Shown piece after piece: positions 54,804 to 63,095 of a DNA stretch of 64,000 nt. The translations under genes and the position numbers were made by a program. How positions within the stretch are numbered: position 1 is the first letter of the stretch; each line of letters starts with the position of its first letter. This DNA comes from Amycolatopsis alba DSM 44262 (GTDB taxonomy: Bacteria > Actinomycetota > Actinomycetes > Mycobacteriales > Pseudonocardiaceae). The stretch covers positions 3,675,665 through 3,739,664 of the forward strand of contig NZ_KB913032.1 of NCBI RefSeq assembly GCF_000384215.1, read 5' to 3'. Below the pieces are notes generated by a model, which made no database searches, was not told the DNA's origin, and was given only the letters and a program-made list of their open reading frames with translations.

Positions 54804-55585
54804 CAGACGAGAGCAGGGGGATCGGCGGGACCGTCGGTCCGCCGTGGTCTGTCGACGTGCTCGCCGACCTGCACGCAGGCGTGCTGGACGAGCGAGAGGC
54901 GGCCGAACTGTGGCCGCTGGTGAACGCCGACCCCGAAGCACTGGCGATCATCGAAGCACTGAGGTCGACCACGGCCGATCTCGCGGGACTCGCGAACGAG
55001 CCGGTCGCACCGATGCCGGCGGAGTACGCGGCCCGGATCGACGCGGCGCTGGCCGCGGAGATGCGGACGTCGCCTGCCTTTCAAGGCGCACCTGAAGGGC
55101 AGCAGGCGCAGGTCGCCCCGGTGGTGGACCTCGCGGCCGCACGACGGCGGCGGAACAAGCGGATCGGCTGGGGCGCGGGGATAGCGACCGTGGCCGCGGC
55201 GGCCATCGCCGCCGTCGCGATCGTCGTACCCACCACCCAGCAGTCGACACCGGGCGGCGTCGCGCAGCCCCCGCCCGCCCCCACCGGCCCTTCGGTCGGC
55301 GGAGACGGCCACGGCGCCGAAGCTCTCGTCGGCAAGGCGATCGGCGTACGCGACTTCGGCTCACTGAAGACCGAAGAGAAGCTCGACGCCTGTGTCGAGG
55401 CCGCCGGCCTGGACCCCGACGTGCGGCCGGAGGGCATCCGGCCGGTGAACGTCGCGGGCAAGGACGGCGTGATGGTGATCTACACCACAGGCAAGCTCGC
55501 CCAGTTCCGCATCGTCGCCTTCGGGGCCGACTGCGGCCCTGGCAAACCGTCGATCCTCTTCGACAAGATCATCGGCCAGAAGTAG
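54800..55585 (+). CDS. Anti-sigma factor (RsmA-like, partner of SigM)
   Basis: 261 aa, ATG overlapping the sigM stop. The N-terminal cytoplasmic part (about 1-125) includes VLADLHAGVLDEREAAELWP, a helical anti-sigma-type domain without the zinc motif HXXXCXXC. One membrane helix follows (IGWGAGIATVAAAAIAAVAIVVP, about 120-143), then an extracytoplasmic Ala/Gly domain with two cysteines (KLDACVEAAG, FGADCGPG) that could form a disulfide. It should hold SigM inactive at the membrane until a signal arrives. It corresponds to Rv3912 in order. The spacer to trxB contains a long inverted repeat. Confidence 0.87.
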   Translation: MTDESRGIGGTVGPPWSVDVLADLHAGVLDEREAAELWPLVNADPEALAIIEALRSTTADLAGLANEPVAPMPAEYAARIDAALAAEMRTSPAFQGAPEGQQAQVAPVVDLAAARRRRNKRIGWGAGIATVAAAAIAAVAIVVPTTQQSTPGGVAQPPPAPTGPSVGGDGHGAEALVGKAIGVRDFGSLKTEEKLDACVEAAGLDPDVRPEGIRPVNVAGKDGVMVIYTTGKLAQFRIVAFGADCGPGKPSILFDKIIGQK

Positions 55586-55602
55586 GCGGTAGACGGCGAT
55601 AG

Positions 55603-55665
55603 CAGCGGTAGCAAAGGTCCCCTGCTCCCGAGATGGGGAGCAGGGGACCTTTGCTATCGCCGTCG
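55603..55665. repeat. Dispersed repeat, copy D, as an inverted pair
   Basis: TAGCAAAGGTCCCCTGCTCC plus a final C (55609-55629) is the exact reverse complement of GGGAGCAGGGGACCTTTGCT plus a final A (55636-55656), with a six-base loop GAGATG. The flanks GCGGTAGC and TCGCC resemble the tails of the other copies. The two 21-base arms together form a strong hairpin between the anti-sigma gene and trxB, which could end the sigM transcript. Confidence 0.85.
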
Positions 55666-55696
55666 CAAGGCAGGAGAAGTAGCGCCGGTCACCACG

Positions 55697-55722
55697 GGAA
55701 CACCGGCCCTTACGATCGTGTT
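55697..55722 (+). promoter_or_regulatory. SigR/SigH-type promoter for trxBA
   Basis: GGAAC (55697-55701), an 18-base spacer and GTT (55720-55722) match the SigR (Streptomyces) and SigH (Mycobacterium) disulfide-stress promoter pattern GGAAT/C-N18-GTT. It lies 39 bases before the trxB GTG. Thioredoxin genes are core members of that regulon. Confidence 0.8.
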
Positions 55723-55760
55723 GAGCCTGGTGAACAGGTCACTACGAGCGGAGGTCACGG

Positions 55761-56756
55761 GTGGCTGCCGAGGAGATCAGGAACCTGATCATTGTGGGAT
55801 CGGGTCCTGCGGGATACACCGCCGCTGTCTACGCGGCACGAGCGCAGCTCGAACCACTGGTGTTCGAGGGCACTCAGTTCGGCGGTGCGCTGATGACGAC
55901 GACGGAGGTCGAGAACTTCCCCGGCTTCCGCGAAGGCATCCAGGGTCCCGACCTCATGGAAGAGATGCGCGAGCAGGCCAAGCGTTTCGGCGCGGATCTG
56001 CGCCAGGAGGACGTCGAGTCCGTCGAGCTGATCGGTGACGTCAAGTACGTCGTCGCGAACGGCAAGCGCTACGCGGCCCGCGCGGTCGTGCTCTCGATGG
56101 GCGCCGCGGCCCGCTATCTGAACGTGCCCGGCGAGCAGGAACTGCTCGGCCGCGGTGTTTCGGCCTGTGCCACCTGCGACGGTTTCTTCTTCCGCGACCA
56201 CGACATCGTGGTCGCCGGTGGCGGTGACTCCGCGATGGAGGAGGCGACCTTCCTGACGAAGTTCGCCAAGTCCGTCACGATCGTCCACCGTCGCGAGGAG
56301 TTCCGCGCTTCCAGGATCATGCTGGAGCGCGCCCGCGAGAACGAGAAGATCAAGTGGGCGCTAAACAAGCAGGTCACGGGCGTCGCGGGCGAGGGCAAGG
56401 TCGAGGGCCTGAAGCTCAAGGACACGGTGACCGGCGAGGAATCGCAGCTGGACGTGACCGGGTTCTTCGTCGCGATCGGTCACGACCCGCGCAGCGAACT
56501 CGTGCGCGGTCAGGTCGACCTCGACGAGGACGGCTACGTGCTCACCAAGGGCCGGACCTCGTACACGAACCTTCCCGGTGTTTTCGCGGCAGGCGACCTG
56601 GTCGACCGCACGTACCGGCAGGCGATCACCGCCGCGGGCTCGGGCTGCGCCGCGGCGATCGACGCGGAACGATGGTTGGCGGAGCACGCCGGCGTCGAGA
56701 CCGCCCAGGGGACCCCTGAGCTGGTCGGCGGCGGCTACGGCGCCACCGCCAACTGA
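55761..56756 (+). CDS. trxB: Thioredoxin-disulfide reductase
   Basis: 331 aa from a GTG with GGAGGT eight bases upstream. It reduces thioredoxin with NADPH through FAD and a redox-active disulfide. The FAD-binding motif is [20 protein letters not shown] (about residues 11-30), the redox pair is [12 protein letters not shown] (CATC, about 136-139) and the NADPH-binding motif is [18 protein letters not shown]. The C-terminal FAD motif [20 protein letters not shown] is complete. It lies 40 bases before trxA and is transcribed with it, matching the conserved trxB-trxA pair by the origin. Confidence 0.97.
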   Translation: MAAEEIRNLIIVGSGPAGYTAAVYAARAQLEPLVFEGTQFGGALMTTTEVENFPGFREGIQGPDLMEEMREQAKRFGADLRQEDVESVELIGDVKYVVANGKRYAARAVVLSMGAAARYLNVPGEQELLGRGVSACATCDGFFFRDHDIVVAGGGDSAMEEATFLTKFAKSVTIVHRREEFRASRIMLERARENEKIKWALNKQVTGVAGEGKVEGLKLKDTVTGEESQLDVTGFFVAIGHDPRSELVRGQVDLDEDGYVLTKGRTSYTNLPGVFAAGDLVDRTYRQAITAAGSGCAAAIDAERWLAEHAGVETAQGTPELVGGGYGATAN

Positions 56757-56796
56757 TCTTTCCCGCACCGGAGTTCACCACCCAGAAGGAGACACC

Positions 56797-57123
56797 ATGG
56801 CCAACAACACCGTGACGGTGACCGACAAGACGTTCGTCGACGACGTGCTCACGAGCGACAAGCCCGTGCTGGTCGACTTCTGGGCGACCTGGTGCGGTCC
56901 GTGCAAGATGGTCGCCCCGGTGCTCGAGGAGATCGCGGCGGAGAACGGCGAGAAGCTGACCGTCGCGAAGCTCGACATCGACGCGAACCCGAACACTGCG
57001 CGTGACTACCAGGTGATGTCGATCCCGACGCTGATCCTGTTCCAGGGCGGCAAGCCGGTGAAGCAGATCGTCGGCGCCAAGCCCAAGGCCGCGCTGCTGT
57101 CGGATCTCGCCGACGTCCTCTGA
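56797..57123 (+). CDS. trxA: Thioredoxin
   Basis: 108 aa, the standard size. The active site is WCGPC in [20 protein letters not shown] (residues about 26-45), with the conserved cis-proline in [20 protein letters not shown]. It reduces disulfides in cytoplasmic proteins using electrons from TrxB. The ATG has AGAAGGAG eight bases upstream. A perfect hairpin follows the stop codon at 57141-57174, so trxBA ends there. In M. tuberculosis the corresponding gene is trxC. Confidence 0.97.
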   Translation: MANNTVTVTDKTFVDDVLTSDKPVLVDFWATWCGPCKMVAPVLEEIAAENGEKLTVAKLDIDANPNTARDYQVMSIPTLILFQGGKPVKQIVGAKPKAALLSDLADVL

Positions 57124-57140
57124 TCTCGCGTTTCACCTGC

Positions 57141-57174
57141 CGAAACCCGGAGCCTGCCCAGGCTCCGGGTTTCG
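57141..57174 (+). terminator. Terminator after trxA
   Basis: CGAAACCCGGAGCC (57141-57154) pairs exactly with GGCTCCGGGTTTCG (57161-57174), with a six-base loop TGCCCA. It lies 18 bases after the trxA stop. The following TCGTTCGG is only weakly U-rich, as is common here. Confidence 0.85.
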
Positions 57175-57373
57175 TCGTTCGGCGGAACGGGTACAGCTCA
57201 CTGTTACGGCAACGCCTGGACGGGTTCCACGAACGGGGACTTGACGCACCGACCGGGCCTCCGCGCTCACCGAGAGTTCACAGGGCACAATAGAGCACCG
57301 GGGTTCGCCCCGCAGGTTTTTCAAGTCGTGCATCGAGCTCGATTCGGTGCCCAAAAGGAAGAGCGAGGAGTGC

Positions 57374-58522
57374 ATGCGGGTACTCCGCCGCGGTGACGCC
57401 GGACCGGACGTCGCCGAGATCAGGTCCACGCTGGCGGCGATGGAGCTGCTCCCGCCGGTGACCGAATCCGGGGAGTACGAGGTCTTCGACACGGCGATGG
57501 AACATGCCGTGCGCGCGTTCCAGCAGGGCCGTGGGCTCATCACTGACGGTCTGGTGGGTCCGGCGACCTACCAGGCGCTTCGCGGTGCGGGCTTCCACCT
57601 GGGCAGCCGCCCGCTGACCTACATGTTCTCCGCGCCCATGCAGGGTGACGACGTCTTCGCGCTCCAGGAGCGGCTGACCGAGCTCGGTTTCGACGCAGGC
57701 CGCCCGGACGGGCACTTCGGCGCCCAGACCGAACGGGCGCTCAAGACCTTCCAGCGCGACATGCGCCTGGTCGCCGACGGTATGTGCGGTCCGGCCACGA
57801 TCCGCGAGCTGCACCGGCTGTCGTCGCCGCGTACCCGCGGCGGCCGCCCGGTTTTCCTGCGCGAGCAGGAGCAGGTGCGCCAGGCGGGTCCCCGGCTGCG
57901 CGGCAAGCGCATCGTGATCGACCCCGGCCACGGCGGCGAGGACCTCGGCGTCGTCGCGGGTGACCTGCGTGAAGCGGACCTCGCCTGGGATCTGGCGCGG
58001 CGGTTGGAAGGCCGGATGCAGGCCACGGGCATGGAGGCGCTGATCTCGCGCGGCCCGAACCAGAGCCCGAGCGAGGGTGAACGCGCCAAGTTCGCGAACG
58101 AGGCGGGCGCCGACCTGTTCCTGTCGCTGCACAACGACAAGAACCCCTCGCCGAAGGCGCAGGGTGTCGCGAGCTTCCACTTCGGCACCGGCAACGGCAC
58201 CACGTCGACCGTCGGCGAACTGCTGGCGGGCTTCATCCAGCGTGAGCTGGCCGCCCGCACCGGCATGCTCGACTGCCGCACGCACTACAAGACCTGGGAG
58301 ATCTTCACCCGCACCCGCTGCCCCGCGGTGCGGATCGAGATCGGCTACCTGACCAACCCGGAAGACAGCGCCAAACTGGCCGACCCGGCCTTCCGCGACA
58401 TCGTCGCCGAAGGCATCCTGGTCGCCGTGAAGCGCCTGTACCTCCTCGGCGAAGGCGACCAGCCGACCGGCACGTTCACCTTCGCGGACGTCCTGGCCCA
58501 CGAACTCGCCAAAGCGGAGTAG
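57374..58522 (+). CDS. cwlM: CwlM-like N-acetylmuramoyl-L-alanine amidase/MurA regulator
   Basis: 382 aa from the ATG at 57374, with GAGGAG upstream. No signal peptide is present, so it is cytoplasmic like mycobacterial CwlM. Two peptidoglycan-binding repeats (about 1-65: RRGDAGPDVAEIRSTLAAME; about 80-140: DDVFALQERLTELGFDAGRP) are followed by an Amidase_3 domain. The zinc ligands and catalytic Glu are all present: DPGHGGED, READLAWD, SLHNDKN and RIEIGYLTNP. The mycobacterial protein has lost several of these and acts as an activator of MurA after phosphorylation by PknB. The C-terminal tail QPTGTFTFADVLAHEL, where mycobacterial CwlM carries phosphorylated Thr residues, is conserved. So it may be both enzyme and regulator. 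Confidence 0.9.
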   Translation: MRVLRRGDAGPDVAEIRSTLAAMELLPPVTESGEYEVFDTAMEHAVRAFQQGRGLITDGLVGPATYQALRGAGFHLGSRPLTYMFSAPMQGDDVFALQERLTELGFDAGRPDGHFGAQTERALKTFQRDMRLVADGMCGPATIRELHRLSSPRTRGGRPVFLREQEQVRQAGPRLRGKRIVIDPGHGGEDLGVVAGDLREADLAWDLARRLEGRMQATGMEALISRGPNQSPSEGERAKFANEAGADLFLSLHNDKNPSPKAQGVASFHFGTGNGTTSTVGELLAGFIQRELAARTGMLDCRTHYKTWEIFTRTRCPAVRIEIGYLTNPEDSAKLADPAFRDIVAEGILVAVKRLYLLGEGDQPTGTFTFADVLAHELAKAE

Positions 58523-58820
58523 CCAGTCCTCCACACCCGCACGCGGGCGCACATCCCCCTGCCGAACCCCTCGGCACAACCGGTTGTGTGCCCCCTCGCC
58601 AAACCACGCCACCCCTAGATCACCCGGCGCGCAGCCCCCGCCCTTCCCAGGGGGGCGTCCCCAGGTCCAGCCTACCCATCCACAGATTTTCCACCGCTCC
58701 TATCAGCGATCTGTGGATAACTCGGCGGGTTACCCACAGCTGTCCCCAAGCGGGGGATGGCCTCTGCGCGCGCCTGAAAAGTCTGCTAAAGCGCCTCACC
58801 CAGGCGCGATGAAAGGTGGG
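58523..58820. other. Non-coding gap with DnaA-box-like cluster
   Basis: No gene is seen in these 298 bases between the convergent CwlM and GNAT genes. The middle holds a group of DnaA-box-like 9-mers (58676-58748). The rest has GC-rich stretches and one short hairpin around CCTTCCCAGGGGGG. No terminator stands out immediately after cwlM. Confidence 0.5.
58676..58748. promoter_or_regulatory. DnaA-box-like cluster
   Basis: The minus strand reads TTATCCACA at 58720-58712, a perfect DnaA box. Related 9-mers on the plus strand are CCATCCACA (58676-58684), TTTTCCACC (58687-58695), TTACCCACA (58730-58738) and CTGTCCCCA (58740-58748). Five within 73 bases is more than expected in such GC-rich DNA. 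Confidence 0.6.
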
Positions 58821-59465
58821 TCAGGCGCGGCCGAGGCTCGGCTCGGCGGTGGTGATGGAGACCTGGCCGAGCAGCCGTTCGAGGGCCGCCTCCACGTCTT
58901 CCTTCCACGAGATCGCCGACCGCAGTTCCAGTCGCAGCCGCGGCCACCGCGGATGCGGCCGCACGGTCTTGAACCCGACGCTCTGCAGGAACGCGGCGGG
59001 CAGCACGCAGCTGTGCCCGCCGTCCGGATCGGTCTCGTCGGGCTTGGCGTCCCCGAAGGCCTCGATCGCGCGGACCCCGCGTTTGGTCAGATCCTTCGCG
59101 ACGGCCTGCACCAGCATCCGGCCGAGCCCGCCACCCTGGAACTCGGGGAGGACCTGGAAGGCGGTCAGCAGCACCGCGTCCGGACCGGGCGGCGAAGTCG
59201 GGAAGGCCAGCGAGCGCGGCACGGCGTTCGGCGGCGCGTAGAGCACGAAGCCGACAGGCAAGGTGTCGCTGTACACGATCCGGCCGCAGGAGCCCCATTC
59301 CAGCAGGACGCTGGAGACCCAGGCTTCCTTCTCGACCTCTGTCGCGCCGTATTCCTCGGCCTGCGCCTTCAGATGCGGCGCCAGCTCCCAGTACACGCAG
59401 CGACGGCAGCTCTTGGGCAGATGTTCGAGATTGTCCAGGGTTACGCCCACGACGCGACGCGACAC
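58821..59465 (-). CDS. GNAT-family N-acetyltransferase
   Basis: 214 aa from a GTG at 59465 with GGGAGGT upstream. The acetyl-CoA-binding core is in LLTAFQVLPEFQGGGLGRML, then VQAVAKDLTKRGVRAIEAFG, with the Q-x-x-G-x-G/A pattern QGGGLG. The N-terminus has a CRRC-type cysteine pair (LPKSCRRCVYWELAPHLK), found in the group of actinobacterial GNATs beside parB. The acceptor is unknown. It lies in the same position as Rv3916c near M. tuberculosis parB and converges with cwlM. Confidence 0.87.
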   Translation of the reverse strand: MSRRVVGVTLDNLEHLPKSCRRCVYWELAPHLKAQAEEYGATEVEKEAWVSSVLLEWGSCGRIVYSDTLPVGFVLYAPPNAVPRSLAFPTSPPGPDAVLLTAFQVLPEFQGGGLGRMLVQAVAKDLTKRGVRAIEAFGDAKPDETDPDGGHSCVLPAAFLQSVGFKTVRPHPRWPRLRLELRSAISWKEDVEAALERLLGQVSITTAEPSLGRA

Positions 59466-59659
59466 CGACGACCTCCCTGAACGACGACACCCGACGCAGC
59501 ACTGTCCCGAGCAGGGCTCGCTGAAGGGGTCCTGACCGAGAATAGGCGGATGTGATGAACACCGGAAGGCCAGGGCCCCTCAAGCGAGGGTGGTTACACT
59601 CGATGGAACTACCAGTCGGTAGCGACTATGTCCACTTCGAAGCACGGGTGAAGCGCCTG

Positions 59660-60979
59660 ATGACCGAGAATCGCCCTGTCCGGCCGGAGCCCGGCCGTCA
59701 CAACCTCGACCCTCATCTCGACCGCTACGCCGCGCGTACGGCCGGAATGACTGCTTCCGAGATCAGGGCATTGTTCGCGGTAGCCAGTCGTCCCGAGGTG
59801 GTCTCGCTCGCCGGCGGGATGCCGAACCTCGCCGCGCTCCCGTTGGACACGTTGTCCGCGCAGGTCGGCGAGCTCATCGCCGAAGAAGGCCTGGTCGCGC
59901 TCCAGTACGGCTCGGCGCACGGCGTCCCGGCGCTGCGCGAGCAGATCTGCGAAATCATGGCTCTCGAGGGCATCAAGGCCCACCCGGACGACGTCGTCGT
60001 GACGGTCGGCTCGCAGATGGGCCTCGACATGGTCACCCGGCTGTTCTGCGACCCCGGCGACGTCATCATCGCCGAAGGTCCGTCTTACGTCGGCGCGCTC
60101 GGCTCGTTCGCCGCGTACCAGGCGGACGTCGTCCACGTCGCGATGGACGACCACGGCCTGGTCCCCGAAGGACTGCGTGCCGCGCTCGCGGAAACGCGGA
60201 AAGCGGGCCGCCGGGTCAAGTTCCTCTACACGATCCCCAACTTCCACAATCCCGGCGGCGTCACGCTGGCCGTCGAGCGGCGCGCGGAGATCGTGGAGAT
60301 CTGCCGGGAGAACGACATCCTCATCGTCGAGGACAACCCGTACGGCCTGCTCGGTTTCAGCGGGCAGACGTACCCGGCGCTCCGTTCGATCGACCCCGAC
60401 AACGTCGTGTACCTGGGCTCTTTCTCGAAGACCTTCGCTTCCGGCCTGCGGGTCGGCTGGGTCCTCGCGCCGCACGCCGTCCGGGAGAAACTGGTCCTCG
60501 CGGCCGAGTCCGCGACCCTTTGTCCGCCGACGCTTAACCAGTTGATCGTGTCGCGATACCTCGCGACTCACGACTGGATGGGTCAGATCAAGACCTTCCG
60601 CGAGAACTACCGGGAGCGCCGGGACGCGATCCTGTCCGCGCTCGATCAGCACATGCCCGCCGGCTGCAGCTGGACCAAACCCGACGGCGGGTTCTACGTC
60701 TGGATGACCGTCCCCGAAGGCGTGGACACGAAGGCGATGCTGCCGAGGGCCGTCACGGCCAGGGTCGCGTACGCCTCCGGAACTGGCTTCTACGCAGATG
60801 GTTTTGGCAGCAGACAGTTGCGGCTCTCCTACTGTTACCCGACGCCGGAGCGGATCCGCGAAGGCGTCCGGCGGCTCGCCGCCGTGCTCGAGTCCGAAAT
60901 GGACCTCGCGCGTACCTTCGGTAACGTGAGCCCACGCTCGATCTCGGGGCCACAGAACCCCTCTCCGGACACGGTCTGA
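59660..60979 (+). CDS. PLP-dependent aminotransferase (MocR/2-aminoadipate type)
   Basis: 439 aa from the ATG at 59660 (MTENRPVRPEPGRHNLDPHL); in-frame GTG at 59648 and ATG at 59603 are alternatives, but a TACACT -10-like box at 59595-59600 argues for a later start. The fold type I features are complete: LQYGSAHGVPALREQICEIM, then the Asn and Pro in TIPNFHNPGGVTL, the Asp in LIVEDNPYGLLGF, and the PLP-binding Lys in YLGSFSKTFASGLRVGWVLA, with the substrate Arg in QLRLSYCYP. It has no helix-turn-helix domain, so it is an enzyme, not a MocR regulator. The substrate is open; alpha-amino acids such as 2-aminoadipate or branched-chain acids are typical. An ATP-grasp gene follows 31 bases later. 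Confidence 0.88.
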   Translation: MTENRPVRPEPGRHNLDPHLDRYAARTAGMTASEIRALFAVASRPEVVSLAGGMPNLAALPLDTLSAQVGELIAEEGLVALQYGSAHGVPALREQICEIMALEGIKAHPDDVVVTVGSQMGLDMVTRLFCDPGDVIIAEGPSYVGALGSFAAYQADVVHVAMDDHGLVPEGLRAALAETRKAGRRVKFLYTIPNFHNPGGVTLAVERRAEIVEICRENDILIVEDNPYGLLGFSGQTYPALRSIDPDNVVYLGSFSKTFASGLRVGWVLAPHAVREKLVLAAESATLCPPTLNQLIVSRYLATHDWMGQIKTFRENYRERRDAILSALDQHMPAGCSWTKPDGGFYVWMTVPEGVDTKAMLPRAVTARVAYASGTGFYADGFGSRQLRLSYCYPTPERIREGVRRLAAVLESEMDLARTFGNVSPRSISGPQNPSPDTV

Positions 60980-61010
60980 CCGACCGTCCCCAAGCAAGAA
61001 GGAGTCCTCG

Positions 61011-61961
61011 GTGGCCGACCGCACCGTTGCCGTACTCGCAGGCGGACTTTCCCACGAACGCGATGTCTCACTCCGCTCCGGGCGACGGCTTTCGGTCGCG
61101 TTGCGGGCAGAAGGTCTCATCGTCGAGGAGTGGGACACCGACGCGGGTCTGCTCGAACGTCTTCGCACCCAGCGTCCCGACGCGGCCATCGTCGCCTTGC
61201 ACGGTGGCGAGGGGGAGAACGGCGCGGTGCAGACGGTGCTGGAGATGCTCGACGTGCCTTACGTCGGCACCAGTTCGGCGGGCTGCCGCCGCGCGTGGGA
61301 CAAGCCGACGGCCAAGGCGCTCGTCGCAGACGCGGGCTTCACCACGCCGGACTGGGTCGTGCTGCCGCACAGCACTTTCCGCGAGCTCGGCGCGCAGGCC
61401 GTGCTGGACGCGATGGTCGAGACGCTGGGCCTGCCCCTGATCCTCAAGCCCGACCAGGGCGGTTCGGCGCTGGGCGCGCAGGTGGTCAAGGAAGCCTCGG
61501 AGATGCCGGGCGCGATGGTCGGCTGCTTCGCTTACGGCGACACCGTTCTCGCCGAGAAGTTCGTATCGGGCGTCGAGGTGGCCGTGACGGTCATCGAGGG
61601 CGAAAACGGGCCCGAGGCCCTGCCCGCGGTCGAGATCGTGCCGGAGGGCGGCGTGTACGACTACAAGGCCCGCTACACCGCCGGGCTGACCGACTTCTTC
61701 ACTCCCGCGCGGATCAGCGACGACGCCGCCAAGGCGGTCAGCGAGCTGGCCGTCGCCGTGCACCGGCAGCTCGGGCTGCGCGACATCTCGCGCACCGACG
61801 CCGTGGTCGCCGAGGACGGCAAGGTCTACTTCCTCGCGGTCAACCTGTCGCCGGGACTCACCGAGACCTCGCTCGTGCCCGTGGCGATGGAAGCCGCAGG
61901 CGCCACCCTCGGTTCGGTCTTCGCCGACCTCGTCGGACGGGCGATTTCCCGCAAGAGCTGA
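61011..61961 (+). CDS. D-Ala-D-Ala ligase-like ATP-grasp protein
   Basis: 316 aa from a GTG with AAGGAG upstream. The N-terminal domain shows AVLAGGLSHERDVSLRSGRR and VALHGGEGENGAVQTVLEML, both characteristic of D-alanine--D-alanine ligases; then KPDQGGSALGAQVVKE is the ATP-binding loop. The metal site is altered: the Asp in SRTDAVV and Asn in AVNLSPGLTETS are present, but the Glu that precedes the Asn in family members is Ala (codon GCG) here. It could be an inactive or regulatory ligase, or a single-base change. It follows the aminotransferase and probably shares its transcript. The classical ddl is expected elsewhere in the genome. Confidence 0.8.
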   Translation: MADRTVAVLAGGLSHERDVSLRSGRRLSVALRAEGLIVEEWDTDAGLLERLRTQRPDAAIVALHGGEGENGAVQTVLEMLDVPYVGTSSAGCRRAWDKPTAKALVADAGFTTPDWVVLPHSTFRELGAQAVLDAMVETLGLPLILKPDQGGSALGAQVVKEASEMPGAMVGCFAYGDTVLAEKFVSGVEVAVTVIEGENGPEALPAVEIVPEGGVYDYKARYTAGLTDFFTPARISDDAAKAVSELAVAVHRQLGLRDISRTDAVVAEDGKVYFLAVNLSPGLTETSLVPVAMEAAGATLGSVFADLVGRAISRKS

Positions 61962-61967
61962 GGTTCT

Positions 61968-62342
61968 TCAGTCCCGGACGACGACCACCTGATATTCGTC
62001 CTCGTAGATGACCCGCCCTGGGCTCGCCGACCGGACGGTCTCGCACGGGACGTCAAGGGTCTTCAGAATCGCCAGGTAGCCGTCGACCCGCTCGATGAAG
62101 ACCTGGGCGGTCGTCTTGAACCACGCCGCGGCTCCGGGATTCACCTCGGCGTCGTAGACGCTCGGATCCGTGTGCGCCGGGTTGATGAAGTTCGCGTCGT
62201 ACCAGTCGTTGCTGGCCCGGCGAAACGCCTCTTGTTCGACGGTGAGGCGACCTGCCCGCGCGAGGTTGTTGACGAGCCCGAAGACCCCGGTGAAGGTTCC
62301 TCGCTCGTTGCGGATCGGGCTCTGAAAGCGAACGAAGGTCAT
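61968..62342 (-). CDS. Conserved hypothetical protein coupled to a HAD phosphatase
   Basis: 124 aa from the ATG at 62342, which overlaps the stop of the HAD gene (ATGA). This is a better start than 62366. The sequence is soluble with no membrane segment: RNERGTFTGVFGLVNNLARA, then EQEAFRRASNDWYDANFINP and PGAAAWFKTTAQVFIERVDG, ending in a strand-rich EDEYQVVVVRD. I do not recognise a named family, although similar short proteins are common in actinobacteria. Tight overlap with the phosphatase suggests related function. Confidence 0.7.
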   Translation of the reverse strand: MTFVRFQSPIRNERGTFTGVFGLVNNLARAGRLTVEQEAFRRASNDWYDANFINPAHTDPSVYDAEVNPGAAAWFKTTAQVFIERVDGYLAILKTLDVPCETVRSASPGRVIYEDEYQVVVVRD

Positions 62343-63010
62343 CGCTGAGACCATCCGCGCACCCACGCCAGCAACTCCTCATCGCGCAGGGAGTCGACCA
62401 CGACATCGGCGGGGAAGTCTTGATGCTTCAGCGTGGGCACCCCGATGACAGGCACCCCCGCCGCCCGTGCCGACCGGAGGCCGGTCATCGAGTCCTCGAA
62501 CGCCAGCGCGTCGGCGGGCTCGACGGACAAGAGAGCACAAGCGGTCAGGTACATCTCCGGATCCGGCTTCGGCGCGGCCACCTCATCGGCGGCCAGTTTC
62601 ACGGGAAACATTTCCGCGAGTCCGCCGCGAGCGAGCGCGGCCTCCAGGAGGGCTCGGGGCGAGTTGCTCGCGACGGCGACCGGAACGGCGGCGGCAGTCA
62701 GTTCGACCAACTCACGCGCGCCGGGCATCGCCTCCGCCTTCGCGGTGACGACCTCGGTCACCAACCTCAGCAACTCGTCCGCGATCTCGGCGCCGCCGCC
62801 CGGTTCGCCGAACGCCTCCGCCATCGCGTCGGCGGCGGCCGGCAGCGACTTGCCGATCACCAACGCCTTCTCGTCCGGACCGAACGGCAGACCCCGCCGC
62901 GAGAACAACTCGGTCTCGGCCACCGACCAACACGGCTCGGTGTCCATGAGCAATCCGTCGCAGTCGAAGACCACCGCGCGCGGATTTCGGCCGTCGAAAA
63001 GCCCCTTCAC
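62339..63010 (-). CDS. HAD-family phosphatase (beta-phosphoglucomutase-like)
   Basis: 223 aa from a GTG at 63010, preceded by GGGGG; a GTG at 63031 is also possible. All four HAD motifs are visible: AVVFDCDGLLMDTE (nucleophile and acid/base Asp, residues about 12-25), PVAVASNSPRALLE (motif II), the Lys in AAPKPDPEMY (motif III) and LAFEDSMTGLRSARAAGVPV (motif IV). The helical cap after motif I (about 30-90) is the C1 type of the phosphoglucomutase/phosphatase group. It should hydrolyse a sugar phosphate or similar small phosphoester. It is followed by the overlapping 124-aa gene. Confidence 0.9.
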   Translation of the reverse strand: MKGLFDGRNPRAVVFDCDGLLMDTEPCWSVAETELFSRRGLPFGPDEKALVIGKSLPAAADAMAEAFGEPGGGAEIADELLRLVTEVVTAKAEAMPGARELVELTAAAVPVAVASNSPRALLEAALARGGLAEMFPVKLAADEVAAPKPDPEMYLTACALLSVEPADALAFEDSMTGLRSARAAGVPVIGVPTLKHQDFPADVVVDSLRDEELLAWVRGWSQR

Positions 63011-63095
63011 ACTTGCCCCCAGTTCAAGCACTCAGTGTTACTTCGTCATCAGCACTGAGCTATCGTCACCGTGACAAAACGACCCGGTGTGATCC

